Source: Citromicrobium sp. (GTDB taxonomy: Bacteria; Pseudomonadota; Alphaproteobacteria; Sphingomonadales; Sphingomonadaceae). From it: DNA of 44,537 nt. Position numbers and translations under genes: made by a program. The DNA lies in the NCBI GenBank assembly GCA_002729695.1, contig PBYQ01000018.1:1-44537 (forward strand), written 5' to 3'. This document shows positions 34,139 to 42,905 of the stretch, piece after piece. The notes under the pieces were generated by a model. It worked only from the letters and a program-made list of their open reading frames with translations. It was not told where the DNA came from and did not search any database. Position 1 is the first letter of the stretch, and each line of letters opens with the position of its first letter.

Positions 34139-34543
34139 TCACCGCCCAGGGCAAGCATAGCCGCCCTCGAAAATGTTGATTGCGGTTCCGATCACCCGCC
34201 ACCGGCCTGTAGCTTCCCGCCGCAACGAGGGGACATCCGAGACGTCGCGCCATTTCCCCCGCCCGAAATTCTCACGAAACCACCATTCGATCCCGTCACT
34301 CAACAGGCACCCAATGCCCGGTGTAGGAATGATCTCCAGCTCCGGCGTTAGGTAGGTCCCGTAATAGTCGCGCATGGCATCGACGGGAACGTCTGGTAGG
34401 CGGTGATAGGACAGGCCGAGATCGACGATATAGTTCTGGTGGCGCAGGCGAAGGTGCGGATCACGCACCATCTCCACGCTCGGGACGATAACCGTTCGGC
34501 TCGCGCAACGCCCGTTCGGTTCACATACTTCGCACAGCTCCAT
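34139..34543 (-). CDS. Hypothetical protein
   Basis: This 134-residue protein starts at Met 34543 with GAGGGAG 8 nt upstream; the open frame extends to 34600. The N-terminus has a CEVCEPNGRC Cys cluster that could bind a metal. The rest is soluble with several Trp (DGIEWWFRENFGRGKW). No family recognised. It diverges from the HRxDGPA-repeat gene at 34697. Confidence 0.6.
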   Translation of the reverse strand: MELCEVCEPNGRCASRTVIVPSVEMVRDPHLRLRHQNYIVDLGLSYHRLPDVPVDAMRDYYGTYLTPELEIIPTPGIGCLLSDGIEWWFRENFGRGKWRDVSDVPSLRREATGRWRVIGTAINIFEGGYACPGR

Positions 34544-34696
34544 TATCCGGCTCCCTCTGTTCGACACTGAACAGTTTGAGCAGCGCGGCAGGTAAATCAA
34601 CGAAGTAATTAATTATCTCGGATAAATAGTTTGCGATAATTGGGCGCGATAGGGTAAAATATGAAGCTATATACAAAAACAGATTGAGGAGGAGAA

Positions 34697-35287
34697 TTGA
34701 AAGAGCGGACTTATACGGTAAAAATTTGCCCTGCGGATTGTCAGACCCACACAGGGCTGAATGGCGAAATGATGGAAATCTGGCGCAACGAGGATGGGAA
34801 AATCCATCGCGACCACGGGCCCGCCATCACAGTGTATGCCCCGGACACAGGCACTGTGATCGGTCGCGAATGGTATCGGGATGGCAAGGTACATCGCGAA
34901 GACGGACCTGCGCTCGAAAGTCACAAGCCGGGGAAAATCAAATATGTATGGTGGATCAACGGTATCATCGTCCGTCCTGGCCATGGCCCCGCGATGTACT
35001 CTGTCTGCCCTGAAACCGGGGTAATAATTGGAGAGACGTGGCTGGTAGACCAAGAAATGCACCGCGAGGATGGTCCGGCCGGGATCATACGCGATCCCAC
35101 CACTGGGAACGTCATAGTTGAAGAATGGTGTCGGAGCGACAAGCTCCACCGCGCCGACGGGCCAGCCATCGTCGAGCGGGATCGTTTAACCGGCGAGATA
35201 ACGAGCGAGCGCTATTTCCTCGAAGGGAAGGAGGTTTTTCCTCCCGGAAAAGAATTTACCCTTGAACCCGGCGAGGGTGTGCGCTGA
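34697..35287 (+). CDS. HRxDGPA-repeat protein (MORN/YwqK-like)
   Basis: This 196-residue protein carries five repeats of about 29 residues: HRDHGPA (37-43), HREDGPA (66-72), VRPGHGPA (92-99), HREDGPA (122-128), and HRADGPA (151-157). Each is preceded by a W-x-x-x-G/D-K strand. This resembles MORN/YwqK-type beta-hairpin repeats that form an elongated sheet; similar proteins occur in phages and as toxin-antitoxin partners (known loosely for YwqK). The start is a TTG fixed by AGGAGGAG 7 nt upstream. No signal peptide. It precedes the bitopic membrane gene by 33 bp and is likely co-transcribed with it. Confidence 0.75.
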   Translation: MKERTYTVKICPADCQTHTGLNGEMMEIWRNEDGKIHRDHGPAITVYAPDTGTVIGREWYRDGKVHREDGPALESHKPGKIKYVWWINGIIVRPGHGPAMYSVCPETGVIIGETWLVDQEMHREDGPAGIIRDPTTGNVIVEEWCRSDKLHRADGPAIVERDRLTGEITSERYFLEGKEVFPPGKEFTLEPGEGVR

Positions 35288-35320
35288 TCTACACCCGGTG
35301 CAGGGTGGAGCAAGGCAGGC

Positions 35321-36589
35321 GTGGACAACGAACTCTTCCGGCGGATCGCAAAGCGCTTGAAGGAGCGCCACGATGCGCTTGAGCACAACAGATCGCGAAG
35401 ACACCCCGATAGCCCTTTAACGATCCTTGCGGATCGAATTGCGGACCTGGCTCCGTCTCCCGTGAAACCTAAAAAGTACACAGGGCTGACGAGACAGCTC
35501 AGAGATGTCTACGCTTCCTTCGGCATCGAACTTCCGGATAATCATAATGAGGCCATCACGATCGTCGAGGTCGATCGCAAGCAGTTAAGCAAAGGCTACG
35601 TCGCCGATCGCCAACCTGCCTTCCTGAAGTGGTTCTGGCTAAAGCATGAAACCGAAGCTCGCGATCTCATAGGAACCCACGCTTTTGACGTTCCCGGCGT
35701 CGCTGAGGCCTTTGCTGCACCGTTCAGGAATGACGAGATGCCTGAAGCCGAGCCTCATCTGCTGGAGGCTATCGGTACTGCTGCCGACGGTGACGAAGCG
35801 AAGGTAAATTCTTCCCCACCACACGGCCAGTCGCTCGAATTAGGCGGGACACAGTCAGATGCGGGTCCGACGGTTAGCCCTTCCGACGCCCATAAGCGGA
35901 TTTCCAGTCGCACCAGCAGGTTGGTCTTGGTCGCTGTGCTCCTCGTCATTCTCCTGGGAACCGTCGTGGTGTACGCATCGCGCGGGTTCGCCCCAACGCC
36001 GCAAGCTGATGAGGGCGAACCGACAAATAGTGGCGTTGAGCGCGTGAAGGAGGATGCCGCAACGGATCGAGAGCAGGCCGATGAGGGTGGTGCTGCCCCA
36101 AAGATTGAGGAGCCATCAGTCGCCGCCGCACAAACCGACCCCGCCGAAAATGCCAGCCCAACGCCAAAGCCTCCAACGAGCACGCAGGCCGCTCGATCCT
36201 TGGCTAGCACTACAGACCAATCGTGGACCGAAGGTTGGGTCTATATCGGTGACAAGCCGCACGGAATGAATTGGCGTGACACGCCGCGCTTCGTTTTCCC
36301 GCGCGACAAATACCCCCCGACCCTTGAGCAAGGGACATATCGACTTGCCACCGGCGAACCTCAACCGGTTCGCGACGAACCATTCATTGAGGCCTCTCGC
36401 TCGAATAACCGCCCGCTGGGCTACCTTCCGCGAAATTCGAGCATAACCTTCATCAAGGTCGATGGCATCGGCCAATGCAACGAAGAACGGCTTAAGCGCT
36501 TCGAGGAGGCGCAACGAGCGGTCCCCGAGGAAGAAAAAAGGTCTCCGGCCTGCTACGTCTGGGGGAAGGTTCAAAACAAATCGAACTGA
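35321..36589 (+). CDS. Bitopic membrane protein of unknown function
   Basis: This 422-residue protein has a basic cytosolic domain (1-199), one membrane helix (200-219, RLVLVAVLLVILLGTVVVYA), an acidic Pro/Ala/Glu-rich stalk (220-290), and a C-terminal periplasmic domain (SWTEGWVYIGDKPHGMNW, two Cys at its end). The cytosolic part (KRLKERHDALEHN and following) has HTH-like helices, so it could link DNA or protein binding inside to an envelope signal. The start is GTG 35321 with AAGG about 5 nt upstream. Family not recognised. Confidence 0.7.
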   Translation: MDNELFRRIAKRLKERHDALEHNRSRRHPDSPLTILADRIADLAPSPVKPKKYTGLTRQLRDVYASFGIELPDNHNEAITIVEVDRKQLSKGYVADRQPAFLKWFWLKHETEARDLIGTHAFDVPGVAEAFAAPFRNDEMPEAEPHLLEAIGTAADGDEAKVNSSPPHGQSLELGGTQSDAGPTVSPSDAHKRISSRTSRLVLVAVLLVILLGTVVVYASRGFAPTPQADEGEPTNSGVERVKEDAATDREQADEGGAAPKIEEPSVAAAQTDPAENASPTPKPPTSTQAARSLASTTDQSWTEGWVYIGDKPHGMNWRDTPRFVFPRDKYPPTLEQGTYRLATGEPQPVRDEPFIEASRSNNRPLGYLPRNSSITFIKVDGIGQCNEERLKRFEEAQRAVPEEEKRSPACYVWGKVQNKSN

Positions 36590-36633
36590 GTGGGGTGGGC
36601 GAGTTGACACAAAAACGGCTGTAAGAACGACTG

Positions 36634-36665
36634 CAAGATGTGTTTTGTACTACAAAACGATCTTG
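36634..36665. promoter_or_regulatory. Interrupted palindrome (13 bp arms)
   Basis: CAAGAT-gt-GTTTTGT-act-ACAAAAC-g-ATCTTG forms two nested perfect stems of 6 and 7 bp. It is AT-rich at the centre, unlike the GC hairpins beside it, and looks more like a protein-binding operator or recombination site than a terminator. Confidence 0.45.
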
Positions 36666-36854
36666 GCAAGGGGCGCTGCGCCCCCGTTGCATCCCCAGCC
36701 AAATGGTGCTTCCCGATCCCGTTTGCTTGGCCTGACCAGAAGGCAGTCATGCAAGGGCCGGATCAGCACCCTCGGGGAGACTTCGCTCTCCCCGACAGTC
36801 CAGCCAAAGCTGAACTTCCCCCATCGACCAAAGGGCGTGCCTGCCCCTTGAGAC

Positions 36855-36974
36855 CCAGCCGCCTCCAGCGCGGCAAGGGAGCATTCTGCGCTCCCCTTGA
36901 CCCCATGACCAAAGGGGCGTTTCGTCAGCCCCTTTGGAAACCCTCGACCAACTGTACGCCGATTGGATGCGCGG
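36855..36974 (+). repeat. Hairpin-bearing direct repeat, copy A
   Basis: About 118 bp matching 43267-43384 at roughly 80-85% by eye. Shared segments include CAGCCGCCTCCAGCGC, CCCATGACCAAAGGGG, and GTACGCCGAT. The core is a CCAAAGGGGC/GCCCCTTTGG hairpin. It lies between the bitopic membrane gene and the end of the 1259-residue gene. Confidence 0.85.
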
Positions 36975-37092
36975 CATATCTTGAAGATTTGCCTCTCCAC
37001 CTGTACCGAACCACGCAACAACGGGTTTACTCGGCCTCATCAATTAAACGAGTTTCCATAGTGCTCCTCTGACATCTCGATAGAGTGCCCTG

Positions 37093-40000
37093 CTATTTTC
37101 CAGCTCCGCTCCAATCGAACTCGCTAAGCGAATCGACAGTCACAAAACGTGCATCCAATGCGTCGCTCGCCGTTACAAATGTCATAGGCTGAGGCACGTC
37201 CACAACGACTAACCCGTGAACACTCGGAGTCTGAGGAAGCTTGTTCCGCTGTGCAAGGTCAGCCGCATGCGCTCTGACAAAGTCGACCCTGTTAAGGTGC
37301 CTCAGCAGATTGTCTGGCTTGCCATTCGCCAAACGCAAACCGCGATATTCCGACAGCCGCTTAGCCGTTTCCGAGAGTGTCCGGCACAGCTTGATGTCCT
37401 TGACCTCGATCACCCATGCATGAAGTCCATCCGGCGTGAAAGCGAGCACATCAATATCACCGAGTCGCTTTAGGGTGTCGGTGGCCTGGAGGTTCATACA
37501 CGAGGAAGGCTTTACAGAATGGTCTGCCTTCAAACCCAATTTTCGGATTGCCTTCGCCACTCGCTCGTTGAACTCAAGGCCGGCGCGTTCTCCCGCCCCG
37601 CCAACATAGCTTCGCATCTCTTTGCTGATCCAGAATTCGCCCTGCAGCCCACCCGCTAGTGCACCGCCAATATTATGTCGCGCAGCGCGTTCGACGATTG
37701 CTGGCGCTATTGCCAAGAGGGGATCGTTATCAGCGTTCAGCGCAACGATTGGACGCCCGATCAGGGAATAGCGTCTATCAAACCTGCTAAGGTCGAAATC
37801 CCGCTCCGATGTACCCTCTGGAAGAACTTTCCAGTCCGGGCGCGATGGTAACGTCAACCGATCGATCAGACTTGCGAAATCCGGCTTGCCTTCGATCTCG
37901 CGAGTATCGAGCCAGCTAATCAGTTGCGAACGCAAAATCGTGAACGTCGCTCCCTTTTGCTCTAAAGCCAGATCGACCAAGTAGTAACTCAAATCGAAAA
38001 ACATGCTCGCTGGGACGCCGTATTCGGCCTGAAGAGCCTCACGAAACGGTTTTTGCTCTTCTGGAGATGGCGTCTCTGTCTCTTCTTTTGAGAAAAATTT
38101 GGCGTAAGCGTTGCTGTTTTCGACTCGATCTCTTGAATGCAAAACCCTGACAGTCGAACTGAGGGCCGTTTCGTGAAAATCGTGGTCATACAAAAGGTGG
38201 CCCGTAGGGCTGACAGCCAATTCTGGCTTTAGCTGTCCACCGCGGAGCGCGGGTATCAGATCGCCAATCGAGAAGACCTGCAAAGCCGCAGCGAGAAAAT
38301 CATCCATATCGAAATCGCCCACCGCGAATCCGCCCTCGGCAGATGCATGCGATGCCGCGATCTCAACGAGAATTGAACTTCCGCGTATGACAGCGTTAAT
38401 CTCTCCGCGCCTTTCAAAACTCGCGGTTCGATCTTCTTCCACGCCATGAATGGCTTGCAGGGCCCGCGCCGTCATTGCCCAACTACGTTCCTCAGACAAA
38501 GCAGATTGGTAACGGTCGAGCGCGGCGAGCACTAACGACTCCCGATTGTAGCACCGAATTGCGGCGCATAACGTATCGAGCAAGCTGGAATGCATTGCTT
38601 GGAGAAAAGCGAAGCACTCTTCCGCGCCGACAATTTTTTGGCCAGGCTCCACGCCATCGACCGAGAAAGCCGAACAGCATTTTATCAGAGCCGTTGCAGA
38701 TGTCGGGATGGGTCTAAAGCGATCGCCCAACAATCCGCTTGCCCCCATCGTTTCGATAGGACGATGGACAAAAAACGCATGCCGCCACCTGAAATCATTT
38801 GAACCAACCGAGGAGTCGATCAATTCACGTATCTCAACGGGCTTCGCTTCAATCCCGCGCAGACGAGCCACGCAGACCAAGAGCTGTTCGGCAAGAAAGC
38901 GTTCTGCGTGATTTTCTTTGCTGTTTAGGGCGCGATGCCAGTCGCGTAGAATTCGCAATTTAGCAGTGCGGGTCTCATCGTTTACCGCGATTTCTATCGT
39001 GCTTGAAAGTGCGTCGTGTTCGAGGCCACCCGCCAACATTTCCGAGTCTGGCCATTCGACATCGACCTCGATCAACACAGGCTGGCCTGCCCCAACTCCA
39101 AACTTCGCCTCAAATGGGACAATCAAAAATTCGAGCCAGCGAAGGATCGTACGCCAATTTTCATACTCATCAGGGGAACGCGACCCCACAACCGTCCGTG
39201 AAACCCAGACCGGAGCACCGTTCGTTTGGATCGTCCCTAAAAGTTCACCGCGCTCAATGTCATCTATGCTCGCGTGGATGTTTTCTAAACGCGAGAAAAC
39301 TGATCGTGGATCAACGCGCATAACCTTCCGGGGCGATCCATCTGGATGCTTGACGATGCGACGATCAATAGCGTGAGCAGCCTTCTCGCGCGCCTTGAGC
39401 AGACGATCAGACCCAAAGTTGATCATGCACGGCGGGACCATATCGAGATGACCCTCCGGAACGAACGCGAGGTCACTTTCCCTCCACCATTGGAAAAGGT
39501 TTAGAAACCCGCTGGGGTTGTGCAAATTGAAGCCCATGCCCCGCACAACACGAGCAAGTCGCCAGATACGCCACAGATCAGGAAGCTTGGTATCGTCCAA
39601 GCCAGCGAACAGCGACGCGTCACTTGGCGATATATGTTCGATTTGCCATGTGCGCAGATCCTCCGGAACTTCGAACTCCAAGGATCGGCCTTGCCCCCAG
39701 CCGCCGAGAAGCAAGACCGTAAGCCCTTCTTTGAAGCCGGGCCGTTTCTCCGCCCCCGCCTTCGCGAACCGCAGTCCCTCGAACACTGCGTCGGCGAAGC
39801 TTTGGTCATAAGCCGTAATCCCGCTGAAACCTTGGTCCCCCCAACGGTCAAATCCGTCGACGGCGAGAACGACGTGAACATATCGCCCGGCAGAGATTTC
39901 CTTGACACTTTGGCGGATAAGCAGCTCGCCAACAGCCATGTCGGGCGCCTCGGTAAGATCATCCAATCCTGCCACCCTGACCGTTTTGGCGTTTAGGTCG

Positions 40001-40872
40001 TTAAGGTGCTTTTGCAGCCTGCGCCCCATGCCATGCTTTACGGCAACATCGATCAGTATGCCTCGAATGGCCGTGCTGGTCGCCCCCGGTGCAATCACGG
40101 TAATGCCTTCGGACGAAGCAAACAGGGGCTTGAAGTCAATCAGAGAATTGCCGATCTCCTGGTCCGAAATTTTCTGAGCTTCTTCCGGCGGAAGAACAAA
40201 CGGCGCCAAAAGCTGGACATCGCCAACCAGTTTTTCCACTTCACCCCAAGTGAAACGAACAACTGACGGGAGCATATTAAGGCGGCGCTGGCTTGGTAGC
40301 TTCATGACTGAGGCTTCGTCACCCGCGCCCGTCATTCTCCGGTCAAGTCCTGCCCGCTCAACCAACGCATTACAAAGCGTCAGAAGCGCAAACACGCTCG
40401 CCAGCACGTCCGTTTTTGGACCGCCAACGGGCAACCTGGCAAACGCTTCGATCAACTGCTCGGTATGGAACGCGGGGTTTTCCCAGCAGGACTGGATAAG
40501 CACGAACTCACCCTCACTTGTGAGAATGGGGGCTACGAACAAATCCTCAATCGGGTCTTCCAAGCGGGTGACACCGGCTTTTCCAAGCAGATTATTCAGA
40601 AATGTGTGCCAATCGGCTCGCTTGAGCTTTCGCGTGCCCTGAGCCTCTGCCGCCACCAACCTCATCGCCCAGTCGAGCCGAACCGTGTTGGCCTGAAACT
40701 CAGGCAGAGTTTGCAAACCCCCAAGCACCGACAATGCGTCTAACTTGTCGAGGCCTGCCACAAAGGTTTTGAGCTGGGGTACTTTTTCAAACAGCTCGCG
40801 CGGCAAGCTGGGCGGTTGCATTGCCCTCAATATTGCGTCGATATCGATTTCCGGAGTGTTTTCGATGTCCAC
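37093..40872 (-). CDS. Large protein with C-terminal PD-(D/E)XK nuclease motif
   Basis: This 1259-residue soluble protein ends in a restriction-endonuclease-like domain: a preceding Glu helix (GLEFNERVAKAIRKLG), then GDIDVLAF with Asp1141 and WVIEVKD with Glu1156-Val-Lys1158. This is the D-x(n)-E-x-K signature of PD-(D/E)XK nucleases. The first 1100 residues show no Walker, helicase, kinase or transmembrane motifs that I recognise. The start is GTG 40872, with AGGTGAG 5 nt upstream. The gene is alone on its strand between the hairpin region and a divergent alpha-CTD-like gene. A defence role is inference from the nuclease motif and cargo context. Confidence 0.85.
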   Translation of the reverse strand: MDIENTPEIDIDAILRAMQPPSLPRELFEKVPQLKTFVAGLDKLDALSVLGGLQTLPEFQANTVRLDWAMRLVAAEAQGTRKLKRADWHTFLNNLLGKAGVTRLEDPIEDLFVAPILTSEGEFVLIQSCWENPAFHTEQLIEAFARLPVGGPKTDVLASVFALLTLCNALVERAGLDRRMTGAGDEASVMKLPSQRRLNMLPSVVRFTWGEVEKLVGDVQLLAPFVLPPEEAQKISDQEIGNSLIDFKPLFASSEGITVIAPGATSTAIRGILIDVAVKHGMGRRLQKHLNDLNAKTVRVAGLDDLTEAPDMAVGELLIRQSVKEISAGRYVHVVLAVDGFDRWGDQGFSGITAYDQSFADAVFEGLRFAKAGAEKRPGFKEGLTVLLLGGWGQGRSLEFEVPEDLRTWQIEHISPSDASLFAGLDDTKLPDLWRIWRLARVVRGMGFNLHNPSGFLNLFQWWRESDLAFVPEGHLDMVPPCMINFGSDRLLKAREKAAHAIDRRIVKHPDGSPRKVMRVDPRSVFSRLENIHASIDDIERGELLGTIQTNGAPVWVSRTVVGSRSPDEYENWRTILRWLEFLIVPFEAKFGVGAGQPVLIEVDVEWPDSEMLAGGLEHDALSSTIEIAVNDETRTAKLRILRDWHRALNSKENHAERFLAEQLLVCVARLRGIEAKPVEIRELIDSSVGSNDFRWRHAFFVHRPIETMGASGLLGDRFRPIPTSATALIKCCSAFSVDGVEPGQKIVGAEECFAFLQAMHSSLLDTLCAAIRCYNRESLVLAALDRYQSALSEERSWAMTARALQAIHGVEEDRTASFERRGEINAVIRGSSILVEIAASHASAEGGFAVGDFDMDDFLAAALQVFSIGDLIPALRGGQLKPELAVSPTGHLLYDHDFHETALSSTVRVLHSRDRVENSNAYAKFFSKEETETPSPEEQKPFREALQAEYGVPASMFFDLSYYLVDLALEQKGATFTILRSQLISWLDTREIEGKPDFASLIDRLTLPSRPDWKVLPEGTSERDFDLSRFDRRYSLIGRPIVALNADNDPLLAIAPAIVERAARHNIGGALAGGLQGEFWISKEMRSYVGGAGERAGLEFNERVAKAIRKLGLKADHSVKPSSCMNLQATDTLKRLGDIDVLAFTPDGLHAWVIEVKDIKLCRTLSETAKRLSEYRGLRLANGKPDNLLRHLNRVDFVRAHAADLAQRNKLPQTPSVHGLVVVDVPQPMTFVTASDALDARFVTVDSLSEFDWSGAGK

Positions 40873-41105
40873 TTCTCACCTCATGGACAACGAGTATGTT
40901 TCCTATTTGTTCGGAAAGCAAGCGCGGGCGGGGTATTTCCAGCGGCACCATCGAAAAGGTGCCAGCCATGCTCGAACTGCACTCGCATCTCTCTCGGGAG
41001 TTTCCTGCTCGAAAATTCCATATCAGCGCTTCTGCATGTGGACAAAGAGAGAGAGCAGGTTGTTGCCAAGCGCGCGGCCCCATATCCCTCGATCCGAGGT
41101 GCTTG

Positions 41106-41693
41106 ATGCCAACCAAGAGTGCTGAAGCCGAACGACCTCTAACTCTGATCGGCATAACTGCGCCTGCTTTCCGGTATTTTCCCCCGCTTCCTCCCTCCAG
41201 CGTTGATGCTGGACGACAAGGAGGTGAGGATTCGAATAGTAATGAATTGACGAGGCCAACGCCTCAAGCAACACTATTCGAATATTATCTTGTAGAACTT
41301 CCGCATTATCTATGTAATATTAAAAAAGAATTGGTGACGCATCTCAATCCTATGCCAATTCAGTATTGCTTAGAATTCATGTATGCTGAGTACTATAATA
41401 ATGTTGTAAAAATTGTGCCGAGGGATAGGTATCCAGCGTTAAACCGACATTTGCCTTCTATTCTCAGTTATGATGAGAAGCTGATGCAATTGGCAATCAC
41501 GCTTGCCAATGAAGGAAAGCTGAGAATGGGTGATCTGGTACAGATGAGCGAGCAAGACATATTGGAGCGCAATGGAGGCGACCTTACCGCACTCGAAAGC
41601 TTGCGATTGCTTGTGGGTCGCTACGGTCTCGAATTCCGCATGAGAGCACCTGGTTGGCAATCGCCAGGCGGGCTCTTGTGCCCCGAGTGGTAG
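41106..41693 (+). CDS. Protein with RNA-polymerase alpha-CTD-like domain
   Basis: This 195-residue protein has a C-terminal segment (GDLVQMSEQDILERNGGDLT to RYGLEFRMRAPGW) that follows the RpoA C-terminal helix-hairpin-helix pattern (GDL-Q-T-E-x-x-L ... S-L-x-x-L ... GL-x-x-M). The N-terminal half is unrecognised and partly low complexity; the middle is AT-rich DNA. It may bind UP-element-like DNA or another nucleic acid. The ATG at 41106 is the first plausible start; the frame is open to 40821. It diverges from the nuclease gene and ends one base before the convergent 274-residue gene. Confidence 0.65.
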   Translation: MPTKSAEAERPLTLIGITAPAFRYFPPLPPSSVDAGRQGGEDSNSNELTRPTPQATLFEYYLVELPHYLCNIKKELVTHLNPMPIQYCLEFMYAEYYNNVVKIVPRDRYPALNRHLPSILSYDEKLMQLAITLANEGKLRMGDLVQMSEQDILERNGGDLTALESLRLLVGRYGLEFRMRAPGWQSPGGLLCPEW

Positions 41694-41694
41694 G

Positions 41695-42519
41695 CTATCC
41701 AGTCTCAATCAGCTCATTTCGAGAAGAGTGGGCGCGCCCAAGGTAATTTCCGGGTTTGGCTCGCACCTGTGCATTGGGACCGATCACGATATTATTCGAT
41801 CTACACCACTCGAATATCGCGTTGGCTGTATCGAACTGAACCGGATGCCCCTTCGCCAGATCGACGATAAATTGCGATTGTCCATCTTCGCGGCCGCACG
41901 CTTGTGTCAATTTCTGCAGAAGCTCAGGGTGCTCCGAGATCATCTCCTCGAGCCTGCTCTCGTTGAAGTTATTGATATTCCAGCACGCCGGGATAATCCT
42001 CATAACTTTGTAGATATCTTCCGGTTTTTCGATGATCGGGTCGATGATGTTCCGAAGCTTGCCGTTTCTTTCGAGCGTTTTCTCAACAGCTAGCTCGCAA
42101 GCCAGGAGGGCTACCATGAGTTTCGAAAAATAAAGAGATTTCGGTGGCCCCTTCTTCTTTTTAACCTTGTTGAACTGTTGACGGGCGATTTCGCCCCAGA
42201 ACTTTCGTTCCTCCGTCTGGCAGTCACGTGCGTCCCGCCAATTTATCTTCCCATCGTTTGTGAGTGTCACAATTCTGGAGGCCGCTTCCTCCCGAAAATC
42301 CGCTATGCGATTAATCGAAATGCCGACATTGTTTAGGAACCAAACGATACCGCCGAGATAGAATTGCTCGTGCTCAATATGATGAGCCTCCCATCCGGAA
42401 TAGCTCGATTTTGCCGACGTCGGATCGTCAGCGATAGGTTCAAGCAGAAGGTCCTGATAATCGAAGGGGCGGCCTACGGCGCGCGGGTTGGCTTCAAGCT
42501 TTTCTTGATAGCTTCTCAT
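41695..42519 (-). CDS. Hypothetical protein of the nuclease cassette
   Basis: This 274-residue soluble protein has GGGAG 8 nt before its ATG. The segment GWEAHHIEHEQFYLGGIVWFLNNVG contains several His and Glu that could bind metal, but no known motif is clear. The rest is helical and charged, with FNKVKKKKGPPKSLYF basic. It is convergent with the alpha-CTD-like gene. Function unknown. Confidence 0.7.
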   Translation of the reverse strand: MRSYQEKLEANPRAVGRPFDYQDLLLEPIADDPTSAKSSYSGWEAHHIEHEQFYLGGIVWFLNNVGISINRIADFREEAASRIVTLTNDGKINWRDARDCQTEERKFWGEIARQQFNKVKKKKGPPKSLYFSKLMVALLACELAVEKTLERNGKLRNIIDPIIEKPEDIYKVMRIIPACWNINNFNESRLEEMISEHPELLQKLTQACGREDGQSQFIVDLAKGHPVQFDTANAIFEWCRSNNIVIGPNAQVRAKPGNYLGRAHSSRNELIETG

Positions 42520-42905
42520 CGAATTGCTCCCGCGACGATTTACGCCGACCCATCATTAGAGCTAGCACTGCTTAATCCCTCCAATCAAGTCCGAGAAACC
42601 CAACGTGCGTCTTTCTGCCTACAGGATGGGTTTTGTAAGGGTGTGTAAGGGGTTGATCGTTTCCGTTTATCTTGGGCGCGATTAGAGGAGCTTGGCGCGT
42701 CCTTCGCAGAATGCACAACCCCTAACTCCCTGAAAACAAAAGAAAATGTCTTTTATCTGACACGAATCTTGGGTATGGGGAAATCTGCGGCCATGAATTG
42801 TTTTTGGATCGCAGCGAGCCGGTTCCGGGGAGGTCGGTCAGGACCTCCCCGGCATCTGCCGGGAGACCCGACGATGGCTTCATCAGCCCTTCGCCGGTAG
42901 CAGAA
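42520..42905. other. Intergenic region with GC hairpins
   Basis: No supported gene. It holds the divergent promoters for the 274-residue gene and the small membrane gene, an AT-rich patch (AAAACAAAAGAAAATG), and two GC hairpins (42825-42852, and CCGGCA/TGCCGG at 42849-42862). Confidence 0.5.
42825..42852. terminator. Strong GC hairpin upstream of the small membrane gene
   Basis: CCGGGGAGGTC and GACCTCCCCGG pair perfectly (11 bp, 6-nt loop), followed at once by a CCGGCA-TC-TGCCGG dyad (42849-42862). It may be a leader structure or terminator; there is no T-tract. Confidence 0.55.

Larger units (their letters stand above)
36590..37092. other. Hairpin-rich convergent intergenic region
   Basis: This 503-bp gap between convergent genes holds no supported gene but several hairpins: a 13-bp interrupted dyad (36634-36665), GGGGCGCTGCGCCCC (36670-36684), TCGGGGAGA/TCTCCCCGA (36772-36795), and CCAAAGGGGC/GCCCCTTTGG (36909-36937). 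Its right half contains direct repeat copy A. It may be a structured RNA, a terminator array or a recombination spacer. Confidence 0.7.

Noticed and set aside
36638..37072. Open frames through the hairpin array
   Set aside because: They are produced by the GC hairpins; the translations are Pro/Arg-rich with no domain.
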